Made by a program: the position numbers and the translations under genes. This document shows positions 25,088 to 36,994 of a DNA stretch of 64,000 nucleotides, piece by piece. Source of the stretch: Sycon ciliatum (lineage: Eukaryota > Porifera > Calcarea > Leucosolenida > Sycettidae); contig NC_088643.1 of NCBI RefSeq assembly GCF_964019385.1, forward strand, positions 80,441,199 to 80,505,198, written 5' to 3'. Under the pieces are notes generated by a model, which was not told the DNA's origin, did no database searches, and worked only from the letters and a program-made list of their open reading frames with translations. Numbering within the stretch: position 1 is the stretch's first letter; each line of letters opens with the position of its first letter.

Positions 25088-28000
25088 GAGCAGAGTGTTC
25101 CTTAAAAGGCAGCTCCTGGGCACTAAACACTGTACCAGAACATCGTGCGTTGAGTCCATGCAGTGCAACCTAGAAAATAACTCACCAGCCGCGGAGTTGG
25201 TGTGCTTCTGGGATGTCCGGGTTTACGATTAATGCAGAGTTCATCGAAGATGACACTGAGCAGCCTAGGAAGAGACAGAGTAAGGTTGTGAAAAACAACA
25301 GCGGGTCAACACATCAGAAAACAACAGCAGGTCAACACATCAGCTCAAACACAGTATGGACCAATGGTGACACACACGCAGTCAAGAAATGCTTGCATGA
25401 CGTTGGAAACGAACCTGATGAAGATGGATGGTGCACAGGAAACAACAAACAGTGCATGTCCCTAGCACAGCAGCATAGTGAATATACATGTACTTCCCAC
25501 GCAAGCGACTATACCACCGCAGCATGCTGCTGTGATTGACTAAGTCATACTAGTACATGTATCAAGCATTCAGAACGCTCACCGTTGAAATCTGACTTCT
25601 TAGCACCCTTGATGACAATGATGGGATTACCGGTACCATCGAAATCTTCCGCCTACAACACAGACAAAAATCCAGTACAGGAAATATACACACAGTTGAA
25701 ACTTACCTATCCGGGCCTACTTTTATCCGGCTCCCTAACTGGTCGGCTTTAAATTGGCTGAAGCAGATTTACAGTAACACACACTGCAGTAGAATGCAAT
25801 ATGCTTTCGGTTATCCGGATTCCTCAGATTTTTAGTGAAACCAAATACATGTGCGTGAGGTTAAGCGGTTGAAGTGTACTTCCTCCTCGTCATTAAAATT
25901 GTCGCTTCCCGGAGCGATGTTTTCAAATTTATTTTTATCCGCTCAAAGCAAACTAAACAGCTCGAAATCCAGGCAGAGCATAGCACAGGGCATAAATTAC
26001 ATGTTACAAGTGTGAAACGACAGTTCCGTAACTATTCTTCAGCATCTGAAGCGGGAGAGTCGCTGCAACTTTCACCAACATTTCCGCCGAGCAAGCTTTC
26101 TTCCAGTTCGTCCACGTACTTTTCCGCGTCCTGAACGATGCTCAGCGGGACCGATGTATCGTGTGCGTCGCCTTCGGAGGACGATCGTCGGTGTGCCGTT
26201 CTGCTGCCCGTGTGATGGCTGTAGTTGTTGCCTCCGTCGTCGCTCAAAATCCCTTTGAACGAAGCGTACAAACATCACCAAACACCAGTCATGCGCTCTG
26301 CAGGGTACTGTTCCCAGCACGTGATCACTGCGTCTGATAAATCGAAAACATTGTCCTTGGCTGCGAGTTTCGTGTCACTTTGCAGGCTGGCGAAAAATGC
26401 CATTCAGATCGGGTGACTGGGCTGGCTGCGTTATCACACGGATATCAAAGCCCTTCTTGGCACCATGTGTAGCCCAGTGCTTTTGGTTGGCTTTTGCAGT
26501 GTGAGGTCTCGCACCATCATGTTGATACCAGAGTGTCGTGCCTGCTTCCTTCTCGCCGGAGTTCCTTTTGAACCACGACATTTTCTCTCGCATGCTGTCG
26601 AACACACCGTCTTTCCTGAGCATCACCTTGCGATATTCTTCAGCTGTGACAGTCACAAGTTCAAGAACATCAGTCTCTCCAGCCACCGTCCCAGTCCTTG
26701 CGTTGCTTTGTTTCGCCTTTCGAGTGATGGTGAAAGGCCAAATGCCAATTTTACCATCAAACTCATGGTCAGGACGCGGCTTCGCCGTGACTGCCAGGAA
26801 CATGATTCTGGGCATTCTGGACTTGTGGTAGATCTTCGGATCTGCGGGCATTGTTACGACTCGCTCAACCTCGCCGTTGGTCTCTGTGAAGCGAGGGAAA
26901 ACACGTGCCACGGTACCGTCACGCATTAGATAGAACCACTTCTCATCACCGTGGCAAGTGTTCTCATTGTTGCCAAACATTCCTGTGTCCTTGTCGTACT
27001 TGTCAATTACCCAGCGGATCCTGTTGCATCGATGTTGAGCTGTCAGCTTCGGCTTCACATATCTGCGGCGGCGAGTCGCTCCCAGCGCTTTGCACCACCT
27101 ACGCACTGATGCGGTGCTGCACTCATGGCCAGCTGCGATGAGTTTGCCGCTGAGTTTCTTTGTTGACAACTTGCCCCAGTACTTGTCGTTGGTCTCGATG
27201 AGAAATTTCGCTACGTCGACTGTGAGCTTGAGTTTGTGGCCTGCCACTTCACTGCGCTTGCGGCTGAGGTTGACATCTTCGTCAGAGTTTGAGGCCGACT
27301 CAGTCTGTTCACGATAGCTCTTGACAAGACGCTGAACAAGGCGCGGGTTCAAATTCAGCTCAGGAAACTTCTTTCTCAAGCGATCCATGCCTCCAGGTGG
27401 CAGGCGATTACGGCCACCTAGCATTTTGAAATACGCCGTAGCGACTTTCCAGCGAGATGGGGTAAGCAAGTCCCCACCTTCTTTCCTCGTCAAGCGCTTT
27501 ACAGATTTTGTGGGTGTTTGCAGGCCTGCTGCCTTCGCAGCAACACGCGCCACACGTGGCAGTTTTCTTGGAGTTTGTGGATGCTTTGTTCTTGCCATCG
27601 TCACCTTCAGCAGTTTGAAATTCAGGAGAGACACCAGGATTCTTATACCCAAGCTTGAAGTCACGACATATGCCCACGCGAACGATGTGGATCGGCATGA
27701 ACCGCAGAATATGATTCGGCGTTCTGGGGCGGAATCGTGCGGAAATGGATGCATTTATTTGTTGTGAACGGAAGCTCCGGCATTGCCACGGCTCGTATAA
27801 CTAGTAGACATTGCGTAGGAAGAGTCGGACCAACGTCGGAACATGGAAAAAGGTGATTCCGACAGCGACAAAGCGAAGTAAGTCACGAAAAGTTACGATT
27901 CGGGAAGCGACAATTTTAATGACGCGGAGGAAGTACTTATCAAAGAACCAGATAAGGAGCGTATAGCATTTCCAGATGATCACCACCTCTAATCAAAATC

Positions 28001-31000
28001 ATAAGGTCACACAGGAAAGGGAGACAGCAATGGGTTTTATTTTCAGCTGACCTCATTCTGCCATAGCGTGCAGCGCATAGACACACCCGTGTCATCAGCT
28101 ATCGTCAGGTCACGCTTCGTGATCTGCTGGCCGGACGACTTGGCTGTCACTGAGCTCAACTCCTCGGTGGAGATTACAACACCAAGGATATCTGGAATCA
28201 CAAGATAACAATACAGATTGGGCTCTTTCCGGAACAACCCGTGCAAACAATCATCAGCAGTAACACTAGATTGCAATAAAGCACACTGACAATAGATCGA
28301 GAAACAAACACGATGAGGAGGAGCTGAATCGACACGTGTTAATTGGTACTTAGGTGTTGCAGCACCAACAGGCGGAAACAGCGTTCAACAATAGAACAGG
28401 TGAAGGAGAAAATATTGAAAAAGAACAACATCTTAAAAAGGTTTGACCGTGATGTATAATTTAAAGTACCGGTACATATATGTCGACTCAGCTTGTCCTC
28501 CTCATTGCGATTTTGAAAGTGTCTCATCGCCACTTATTCAAACAAATATGACGCCATCTTACCGCACAAGGAATTGTTGTTCAGACCACTCAGATTGGAG
28601 AGCTTCATAAAGTTGTACTTCTGTCGGGGCATGTCAGATCCATCCTGACACTATAGCGATAAAAAAGATCATGAACATACACAGAAAAATGAGCTATCAA
28701 TACTGGCACCCGAGATGACTCCACCGACGCTATTTACAGTTTCACTGGTGAAGGCTACAAAACTAAGATACCCAGACAGCAAGATCTTGTCTTTGGCTAT
28801 GAGGAGCCAGGGGCAGATAAATGTAGTCGTGAAAGAGCCACTGGTGTTGGTTGATTGGGGCGGGGATTTTATCTTGTGAACATGGAGAACTATTATTCGA
28901 CTAACCAGCTCGATGTTTGTGTCTTGATTCAGGTACATTTCATACTCGTTCTTGATGGACGTGAACTCCTTGCGGGCAGGCTTCAGAGAGCCCTTGGACA
29001 CGTAGTACATCTGTACAAAGACACCAACCAGATGGACATATTGCGCCAGCCCTAGGACACTCGCAAACAAACCTACACTGCTTGAAGCATATGATTCATA
29101 GCATGCTTTTCTGCTTTTCCAAGCAAGTTCCAATCTGTATCATAAGCCATGCAGGCTAAATGCAAATCATGTCAATACAATCATATAGCATATAGCATAG
29201 AGCAGAGAGGCCACTCTAGTACACACTTGCCTTATCCACTTCCAGGAGGTCGTAGAACTTGTCGACAGCCTGATTGAAGGCAGTGGCACGGATTTCACCC
29301 TGCAACGAGGACAAAACAAAACACAGCAGCAATCAAACATGGTGCTTGTGCAGGAGAGACGGGGGCGGGCGTCCACTCTACAACATGACAGCTATCCAAT
29401 CAAAAGAAAATGGAAGAAAAGAGAATTTGCGATTGAGAAGTGTTTCCTGCATATAGCATGAACATCAAGACTCAGGAGACAATACCGGTATAGGAGGAGT
29501 GGAGGTCTGGATATAAAGATCAGGCTACATGAGGTGCATCGCTTACTTTTCTCAAGAGACAAACTTGCGTAATTCCAACCGCACTGAGCCTTCATACCGT
29601 TCCGTACATATTCATACTTCATACACATGTATTGTACATGACAGGAAAATCCACTCACAGAATCGTCCAAGAAGTCACAGCTGAACACGCGGCCATCACC
29701 ACGCGCATTAGACCATGTCTTGATCTTCGTTTTCTGCGTGAGACGTACGCGAATAGTCCACCTGCAAACAAAAGCACAAAAGAAACAGATGTCAAATCAA
29801 CAGTCGCCTAACTGAAGACTGTACACAGTACCAAAAACTTTAACAAAATATATAAATATAAATAAAAACTCAGGATCAATGCTATCCGCGCTTAGGCCCA
29901 GGCCACGCGTATTTCAGCACGAAAATGACTTCCCATAGCTATGGCAACTGAAACATGGCAACCAGGAATCGTGCGAAGTGTGCCCGCAGGCCTTTGTTCC
30001 ACGCCTTGGTGCGCTGGCAGCATGCGTTATCGTTTCCTTGATTTTCAACACAAAGATACAAAGATACTGTATCATACGTCAGCAATACGGTGCGCCACGG
30101 TGCCGCATGACGTGTTCCATTATGCAGGGTTATAGACAGAACAAAACTGAATGGGGGGGGGGGGGGGGGGGGGGGGGGATCATCGGACCCAACATTGTGA
30201 TTTTACCGCCATTTTGGCTGCTACTTTCACCAACACCAGTAAGCAACCGACCAACTATTGCACTTTCGTTCCATGTATTATTCACCGGTCAGTGGAACCC
30301 GCCATTGATATGGTATTTAGAGGTAAGTGATGAATATGATGCAATAACCCATGCAATGCTGTGCTCCTACATGGATAGGATGTGTCCTCATCATGCATAT
30401 ACATGTCAAAAGGTGACTCTCGTACTCTGAAGGGCGGTCAAAAAGTGAAGGAGGGCACAGCACCCCGCCATGTCGTTTTGGCGAGAACCTTGTTATGTGG
30501 TGTGCCCGATGTTGCCTGGCCATGCCACGGGAACGCAGTGCGACCTTAGAAAACAGCCTTATAAAACAGCAAAAGTTGAACCAACATGGTGTGTCTCATC
30601 AAAGAAACGACACCCTGCTGTAAAAACGTACCGAGCACACACATGGCGGCACAAGAGAATACAATGACAGTACCTGTTCTGGTAAGGTGTTAGACTGACA
30701 ATGGGGAAAACACGCATGTCTCCCTGGGTTGCTCTCTGGGCTGGCTGTTGGCTAGAAAACAAATCCACAATGAAAAAAAGATAGAACAGAAAGAGAACAC
30801 GATTGCCGATTTTGCTACTTTGAAATCTTTGGCAAACAACACACCTCTTTACATCTGGGAGGGTCAAGACCAAATGCTAACTTCAACATGCAATTGCAAC
30901 GTTAGAAAAATAGTTTCAGTCATTCTCCATCTCCCAATCTTAACCCCTCTCTCGTGACAACACTATGCTTCCCGAATTTCCGGTCAAAATGAACAGAAAA

Positions 31001-32944
31001 CTTCCGAAGTAACATTAACCCCTTTAGCGCGAGCGTCGTACTAGTACGACGCACATGAGTTGCATGCCCCACGACCGTCGTACTAGTACGACGCGCGCTG
31101 TACACTGTACAGTGAACCTGCATCTCATAGTCGTGGGGTCCGTGTTGAGTCCATAGTGACTTGCTCAAACTATCGTAACTCACTCAATACTTGGTCGATT
31201 CTCACAATCGAAACATGTACCTGGAAGGGTAAACTCTCAGCTGGCGATAGAAACAATCGCCGAAGCGATACGACTACCGGTTGTTGAGATATGCGACTCG
31301 ACACGGCAAATTTCAACTCGATTTTTTGGCGCAGTCTGCAGAACGCGTATTTTCCATCATGGATTATTTGTGCGCTGCCGGCTGCCATGGAAACAAGATT
31401 CAAATGATGGTAGTCGATCCCGTGAATCCTCACAAAAAATTTGAGCTCGATACGAGCAAGGAGACCGAAATGGCAGCTGAATATTTGAGCTCGGTTAGTC
31501 TTGGCCGTGCTCAAGTCTGTCGAGCGCGTGGATGAAGTTTGCCAGACTGTAGCACGGGGTTTTGGTTTCGCTCCGAGCTGGGTTTGACACCAGTTTGTCC
31601 CTCGTCTCAAGACCTTTCCAGGAAGCTCAAGATCATGGAATTCGTCCAAGGGAAGGTAAAGTTATCGATCCTTGAGCAGCTAGTACTTTCATGGGAAAAT
31701 GCGACTTTTACAGGTGTTGACGTGGGGCGCGTTCAGGTAGCGTCGTGCTAAAGAGGTTAAAGAAAGCGAAAGCTTCCCGTATAACTCACTCAAACTGACA
31801 AAAGTAAAGTAAATGTCCATTTGCGTCCCCGTTCCCAAGGGAACTCACGATGGCCACCAACACCCGAAAAATCCAACTGATAACAGTTTCTCAAACATAT
31901 GTTGGCACATACATGTACATGTCTCCCCAGAAAACCACAGTCTGACTGGGCATCAGATTGCTGTAAGGGATCAATTGAGGGCCATGCAAGGCCGCTTTCC
32001 AATGAAACTTCCAAGAAGAAGAAAAAGCTGATAGTGCAATTCAGAAGAATGCAGAGAGTCCCAATGGCCGACTTACTGACTGTACGGTGCGGGTGCACCA
32101 TTGCCGATAGGCGCCGCACGAACACCGCCTACACCTGCGCCTGCACAGAACAAGAACATACACAGTAGTAGCCGCAACAAGGTCATCAGTCGTGTTCTAG
32201 TCTACACCTGCATACACAATGCTCTATAAGGTGGCGAGTGGTAGCATTCGACCTCCATGGAGGAAAGGAGTAGAGGAATATTGAACCTGTAAACAAAGCT
32301 GTGGTGTGTTCCTAAACACGTCAGGTGACGCGGCCGCGGATCCGGCGAACTTTTTTAAATTTTTTATACAAAGCTGAACTTCTGCCAGTCTGACTCACCA
32401 TTGGACGGGGCACCGACTGAGCCCTGGGGTGCTGCCGGCATGGCACTAGCGGTGCCATTTCCTGTTGATGATGACGAAGCGTGGGGGTTGACGGGATTGC
32501 CCATGCGACCACCGACCTCACTCCCGGGCTTCACAACACGCATCTTGACCAGAATCAACAGCCTGCGAGGCAAGAGAATAACAAAAAAACAAAAAAATTC
32601 TACGGGTTCGTGTACCGGGCAGGTCAAGAACAAAGAGAATAACAGATAATAGATATTAGATATTGTGACAGGAATACTCCAGCAGACTGTATACATAAAC
32701 TGCCATACATTACACATGTACCTGCTAGTGACAGGCAGAACATAGAAGTACTAGTACACTGTATCTTACCGTTTTCCTTTGATTGCGTTGTTCAGATACT
32801 GTTCAGCGCAGATAACAGAATTTAGCAATTCGTCTGAAGCTGCAATATTGGCTCCCAACATGGCTGCATTGTAACAAAAATAAGAGAATAACAATGCACT
32901 GATAATTGCTCTACAACAAGCAGCAGGTATTGGTAACACAAACA

Positions 32945-32985
<41 letters not shown>

Positions 32986-35725
32986 CTTCTGTATCTTCCA
33001 CACCTTCAACACACCTTCACACGGCATGGCTTAGAACGACAGGAAACAATGAACAGCATACTTGGAAGTAGTCACTAGACATACCTGGCATTGTAACCTT
33101 CCCATCTGAAATCATTACTCTGCAATACGCATACATAACAAAAACACAGACACAATACCAAATTGGATATCAGTTTGATCTTGTTCTAATAAAAGGCCGA
33201 TTTGGGTTTTTGCACTTGTCATTATGGTTCATCTGAAGTCGGTAACCGTGACGGGCGCGTAATTTTGATTTCTACCAGACACAGCTACAAAGTCCTTAGC
33301 CGGGACATGTAACGCCTGAGTATTATCCCACTGCTGCTCCAGATGCAGGTCAGGTTCGGATACTAGTACAGTTAACCCTTTGTGTACCAGCCCCATCTCG
33401 AACCGTAACGTACGTTACGGTTCGACGCACCGCACTGCGCCGCGCCGTTCGGCGGCGTCCTTGTTCCGATCGACTCGCGGTTTTTTGTGCTGGGCAGCTG
33501 AGATCCCACTGCAAATTTTGATGTATGATGTGGGTAGGTTGCCATTTGAAAGTATGGAGAACGATCCCGGCGAAAAGTGCGCTTTGCAATTTCAGCGCTC
33601 TGCGATATATTTTAGCAATTTCGATCGTGTTTTCGTTCGGTTACGCTGCTTGTATCTGGAATATAGCTTGCTCTAGCTGTTGCCGATGTCTACTAGTGAT
33701 GGTGAACGCCAGGAGAGAGTTGTAGTGGCGATATAATCTCAGGATCTGAATCGAAAGTGAGAATTTCCATCGCTGAAGCCATTGCAGTATTCGCTCTCCA
33801 AGTAGCAGCGAGAGGGAGCGCAGCGATGGCCTGAAATAATCAAGGCAGGTGAATTTCCTCACCCATCGACTATTCCTGGTCTTCTCAATCGCCAATACCC
33901 TCGCTGGACGCAAGTAGATAAGTGAAAAGTACATATTCAAATCTGACACAATTTCAATAATTTGAAATTTTGATGCAATTGTTTGGCATCTGGTATTCAC
34001 GCAATATGGCTCTTTTCCGTCCATTTCGCTATTGTTGAAGCATGCAACTGGCGGCTATACACTAGTGCAGTGGTCTCCTGTTGCTCTGTGTGAAGAAGGG
34101 CAATGTCAGCAAGTATATTCACGATTCCAAGTACACGGATCTAAATTGTCAGGAATATGGACAATTGACTCAGAAATAGGTATTCCAGGTATGGCCTGTA
34201 TCTGTAGTTGTGTGCTCGGTCAAAATATTTTCTTACCTGGACACATTGATACCAACAGATTCAGAAAAACATAACTTGCACATACAAAATGTGTCTTAGT
34301 TTTATGCTATAGGTCCATCATTACCGATGAGTACCCCGCGCATACATTAGATGCCTGGTACACAAAGGGTTAAATCTGGATGATTCCAGCAGCTGGAGTC
34401 CAGGCATTTGAGGTTTCACCGCATTCCGATTGTCTTGCATTTTACAACTTGTAGTTTCTAGTGTAGTTTCTAGTGCCTTGAGCATTTCCCAAGACAGTAA
34501 ATTATGTAGGCAAAGTTTAAGTGCCTGGATACTGAATTGGCCCATGCTGACTGACATACAAGAGAAAACAAACCATAAAAGAGCACAACTGGGTCATTTG
34601 AAGTATGCGTGTGCGTGTGTTGCTCTAAATGATCACTAAGTACTAAAGCCAGCTTTACACTACGTACAAATCCACATCAACTTGGATGGTGAGCCAATTA
34701 AGTTACCGTAAAAGCCCGTGTATAGGCCCCCGGGCGTATAGAATAGCAGCCTCGATTTCCTGGGCGTATACAAGGGCACGGGCGTTATTTTGAAACCGGG
34801 CGTATACTTGGAATAGGGATAGCAGTAAGTATTGGGTGTCAGTACCTGTACATGTACTGGTGTTTCCGGCATACCTGGGCGTATACATGGGCATGGGCGC
34901 TATTTTGAAACAAAAGTGCCGTCTTCCCCTGACTGGGCGTGTACACGGAGGGTGGACGTTATTTCGAGTGGGCGTATACAGGGGCTTTTACGGTATGGTG
35001 AAAAAAGGAGAAGGACAACATGTTAGTCATAACTTGTAACATTTTGTCCTTCTCCTTTTTCACCATAAATCCACGTCAATGTGATGTTTCCGTACAGATC
35101 CGCATAAAACGACGTACATCAGGACAGAAACGGCAACTGCGAGTACGATAGAAAACACAATCTCAGCACCCATATAGACGGCACGTTTACGTTTTTTGGC
35201 TGGGGAGTATGCTTACTACGGCAAACGTGTCGAGAATGCACCTGCGCTCACGAAAACGGCGCTGACCGCAATGCAGCGTGAAAAGGAGGAACGTAAACGT
35301 CCCGTTTTCTCTGGCGGCGTTTATCGAGTACGTAGTGTGAAGCCAGCCTAAGTGGTGGATCAGGTATTTAAAATTGAAAATCATCCTGTCTCCAATAGCC
35401 TTCAGGCTTCTACAAGTGTACAGTCAATGCAATGAAGACAGAACTGCTGTTTTCAAATACATGTACTGTTAAAGAAACAAGCAGCACCTCATACCTGAAA
35501 CGATCCTGGTTGGTAGATGTTGTTATCCTCTTGACGTTCTAAAGCAAAGAATATTAATGTAGTGAAAGAAAAACTACTGTGCCAGCTATCTGTGTACACG
35601 TTCAGTACTTTTAAGCCCAATTGAGTAAATATTTGTTGAGGACCCACAAGGTAGCAACAACTACTTACCACGATCTGGAACACTGCATTTGGATAATCTT
35701 GCGGTAGAGCACCGTCAACAAGAGC
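19648..35725 (-). CDS. RPA1: Replication protein A 70 kDa DNA-binding subunit (5' exon missing)
   Basis: Large subunit of the RPA trimer that coats single-stranded DNA in replication, repair and recombination. I placed 21 exons with consistent phases (1785 nt, 594 codons plus TAA), 5' to 3': 35725-35669, 35538-35495, 33119-33085, 32863-32770, 32562-32399, 32140-32077, 30751-30674, 29761-29659, 29299-29231, 29010-28906, 28644-28563, 28191-28052, 25652-25583, 25264-25186, 24964-24900, 22277-22213, 21801-21739, 21412-21302, 20502-20398, 20066-19980, 19752-19648. The first five encode the N-terminal protein-interaction OB fold (DBD-F) and start of the linker; exon 6 is linker. DBD-A begins at [12 protein letters not shown], and DBD-B carries [11 protein letters not shown] and retains both aromatic stacking positions (the W of CTLWQNE, the F of KSDFNG). 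DBD-C has the zinc site (CPADDC and CEKC), followed by NQWVTSF and the C-terminal trimerisation helix. Human RPA1 has 616 residues; only the first dozen or so codons are unplaced. Introns hold many transposons. Confidence 0.95.
20341..20357. repeat. Poly-C run in RPA1 intron
   Basis: A run of about 16 C close to the RPA1 exon at 20398. Other GC homopolymers of 13 or more lie near 14551, 17722, 17997, 30152 and 54483; the one near 30152 is about 27 G long. Confidence 0.9.
20888..20934. repeat. (CA)n microsatellite in RPA1 intron
   Basis: GCAA repeats followed by about 36 bp of pure CA dinucleotide, inside an RPA1 intron. Confidence 0.9.
21905..22180. repeat. Diverged interspersed repeat, also at 38.8 kb
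   Basis: Shares blocks GCCCAAGAGTG, CACATCACGTGA and GTGGTCACTTT with 38820-39020, in the same order and orientation, with indels between them. Probably two old copies of one element; the ends are not defined. Confidence 0.5.
22336..23295. mobile_element. PiggyBac-like non-autonomous element 1
   Basis: A 960-bp element flanked on both sides by TTAA. Both ends start CCCTTTGAGGGTCCATCATT and are identical over 22 bp. The 12-bp palindrome TTCGAATTCGAA (22354-22365) sits just inside the left end, and a 32-bp hairpin with GGATCC in each arm lies at 22963-22994. TTAA duplication and CCC-initial ends are hallmarks of piggyBac. No transposase is encoded. It sits in the RPA1 intron between the exons at 24900 and 22277. 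Confidence 0.88.
23816..23896. repeat. Short tandem repeat CAACTCCATAGCAACAGCATAG
   Basis: Three to four imperfect units of about 22 bp alternating ACTCCATAGC and AACAGCATAGC. No coding significance evident. Confidence 0.8.
24355..24540. repeat. ~105-bp imperfect tandem duplication
   Basis: Two adjacent copies share CTCCAATAACACCT or TTCCAATAACACCT, then TTGCGCAGC, then GACGAAC blocks. They account for the repetitive look of the plus-strand ORF at 24190-24696, which I do not regard as a gene. Confidence 0.6.
25000..25083. repeat. (GA)n microsatellite in RPA1 intron
   Basis: About 70 bp of GA dinucleotides begin about 55 bp upstream of the acceptor of the 24964-24900 exon (minus strand). As a pyrimidine tract on the transcript it may contribute to acceptor recognition. 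Confidence 0.92.
25879..27933 (-). mobile_element. Mariner-type DNA transposon with complete ends
   Basis: A 2055-bp element with 33-bp terminal inverted repeats that differ at one base, each beginning CTTCCTCCTCGTCATTAAAA or its one-base variant. It is flanked by the TA duplication of Tc1/mariner elements and is inserted in an RPA1 intron on the same strand as the gene. The ends are well preserved while the transposase is broken, so the copy might still be moved by an enzyme supplied elsewhere. Confidence 0.92.
26032..27598 (-). pseudogene. Mariner transposase, broken at the third catalytic Asp
   Basis: Cut-and-paste transposase of the Tc1/mariner superfamily. The ATG near 27598 starts a basic N-terminus ([15 protein letters not shown]), followed by helix-turn-helix DNA-binding sequence. 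The catalytic domain shows the first Asp in HGDEKWFYL and the second in [11 protein letters not shown]. At SPDLN the frame breaks: the family motif continues PDLNxxDLxFF, but here about 11 bases are lost, removing the third acidic residue and shifting the frame (near 26405). The other frame then resumes with [13 protein letters not shown], meets a TGA near 26280, and continues to an acidic tail ending near 26032. The protein is therefore non-functional. Confidence 0.88.
29229..29231 (-). other. GC-AG splice donor in RPA1
   Basis: The exon ending GTGGATAAG is followed by GCAAGT instead of GT. The codon phase and protein alignment (EVDK then MYYVSKG) leave no nearby GT alternative, so this intron uses the minor GC-AG class. 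The exonic AAG and intronic AAGT otherwise match the strong consensus usual for GC donors. Confidence 0.85.
31019..31756. mobile_element. PiggyBac-like non-autonomous element 2
   Basis: 738 bp between two TTAA sites; ends read CCCCTTTAGCGCGA and CCTCTTTAGCACGA. A perfect 20-bp palindrome GCGTCGTACTAGTACGACGC lies at 31033-31052, and an 18-bp version of it at 31076-31093. Internal ORFs on both strands show no transposase motifs. Inserted in the RPA1 intron between the exons at 32077 and 30751. Confidence 0.75.
33376..34369. mobile_element. PiggyBac-like non-autonomous element 3
   Basis: 994 bp between two TTAA sites; both ends start CCCTTTGTGTACCAG (15 bp identical). A perfect 28-bp palindrome centred on GTAC at 33411 lies just inside the left end (33398-33425; arm TCGAACCGTAACGT). 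No transposase. Located in an RPA1 intron. Confidence 0.85.
34706..34993. mobile_element. Nested MITE, CCGTAAAAGCCC ends
   Basis: 288 bp flanked by TA, inserted inside the 34647-35348 element. Ends start CCGTAAAAGCCC and match over about 18 bp. The interior repeats a GGGCGTATAC ... GGGCGTTATTTTGAAA module about three times. Confidence 0.82.
34995..35066. repeat. Hairpin next to nested MITE
   Basis: An imperfect inverted repeat with about 22-bp arms (TGGTGAAAAAAGGAGAAGGA and its complement) around a loop of about 25 bp. Confidence 0.85.
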
Positions 35726-36530
35726 CTAGAGGATCACGTCATGACAAAGCAATTCTCCGTTACCACACCGTACTCAACAAACAGTAGAGAGACTTTAGAT
35801 AAATCCAGACCTGAACGGCCCCTTCTGTTAGAGACATCTTCAAGGCGTGGAAGTGAACTGAAGAGCAACCGACCCTATCCCGCTATGACCTCAAGCTCTC
35901 TCCACTACCAACCACGGAGCAACTTTGCAGATACTTGCAGTTCACAGGTGGGTCCGGGTAGAGTGTAAAATAACAAAATCAGTGTTCAAGCTTGAAGAAA
36001 GTCTCGTTTCGAATGTCTTCTTTTGCTTGTTTGGTTGAGGTTCGAAACGACGTTCCTCATCTCAGCTCATGTCTTTGCCAGTCTGACTCTTTCATACAAA
36101 ATTTGGCGGGAACTGGTTTCCACGCATGCATGCTCTCCGCACACTCGTGACGTGCTCAAAATCTGGGTTTGCAGAAGAGCGTAGATCTATGACTCTGACC
36201 ATGATGACCATGATGACTCAGCCGCTACTATTGCAGCCTAGGCGCTAGTACTCGTACATGACGATTGTAGTACAGTAGAATCTACCTGAGTGAGTACGAG
36301 CGTCTGGAGCTAGCTACAAGTACGAGCATGGTATATACAGAAGCCTTGCTTGGTAGTTAACATGTTTCTACGCGTCCTCGCCTTGTAACATGCTGTCAAA
36401 ATCGAAAGTACGAGCATGTGCGGAGCTAGCCTACATTTGTAGCCCAGCGCCAACATGTCGACAGTCAACTGGCAACTGGTCTTGTTATGTCTTGACTTGT
36501 CTCATAGACATACCGTAACTAGTATCACTA
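35726..36530. other. RPA1 5' side, no further exon confirmed
   Basis: No convincing RPA1 exon or promoter is visible immediately upstream of the exon ending at 35725. Confidence 0.35.
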
Positions 36531-36871
36531 GCGAGGTTCTGCTCTACGTTTTGGGAACGCGACGCAAAGAATCACGCGAACTTTCTTCGCGTTCCCGTAA
36601 CGTAAAGAAATGCTGTTCTGCTCTACGTTTCACCTAGAGAAGTCACGTGGAATGTGTACTGGGAATTTCCCCTTCCATATTTGGCAGTTTTCTGCATGCA
36701 GTTGATCGATACCCAGCAAATCCGTACGCATTTTCTCTGCGTGTGCCACAACGTAGAGAATCCCATCTCCGCGTAGAAATCTGGAGCCAAAACACGCGAA
36801 GCCGTAGACTCTAACCCAGACACCTGCTCTCTACGTGATTTCTCTACGTTTCACGTATAGCAGAACCTCCC
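36531..36871. mobile_element. MITE, GGGAGGTT family copy 1
   Basis: 341 bp; ends read GAGGTTCTGCTCTACG and GGGAGGTTCTGCTATACG inward, with TA beyond the right end and a near-TA on the left. The family also occurs at 38365 and 42351. Confidence 0.68.
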
Positions 36872-36959
36872 TACTATCTCTAAATAATTAGCACGGTCCT
36901 TTATTTTTTCAATGTACCTCCGCCCCGCGGCCCGTGCTTATATTACTTATTAGTATTAT

Positions 36960-36994
36960 CAAGATCAAGAGTACATAACCCATGGTTATGTACT
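36960..36994. repeat. Palindrome around CATGG
   Basis: A near-perfect inverted repeat of about 32 bp with arms AAGAGTACATAACC. A related loose hairpin with AAGAGTACATAG occurs at 37376-37424. Confidence 0.8.

Larger units (their letters stand above)
34647..35348. mobile_element. MITE with TAA duplication
   Basis: 702-bp element flanked by TAA. The 21-bp ends match at 17 positions and share TACACTACGTAC or CACACTACGTAC. A 3-bp TAA/TTA duplication suggests PIF/Harbinger-like ancestry. It contains a second MITE (34706-34993). Confidence 0.7.
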
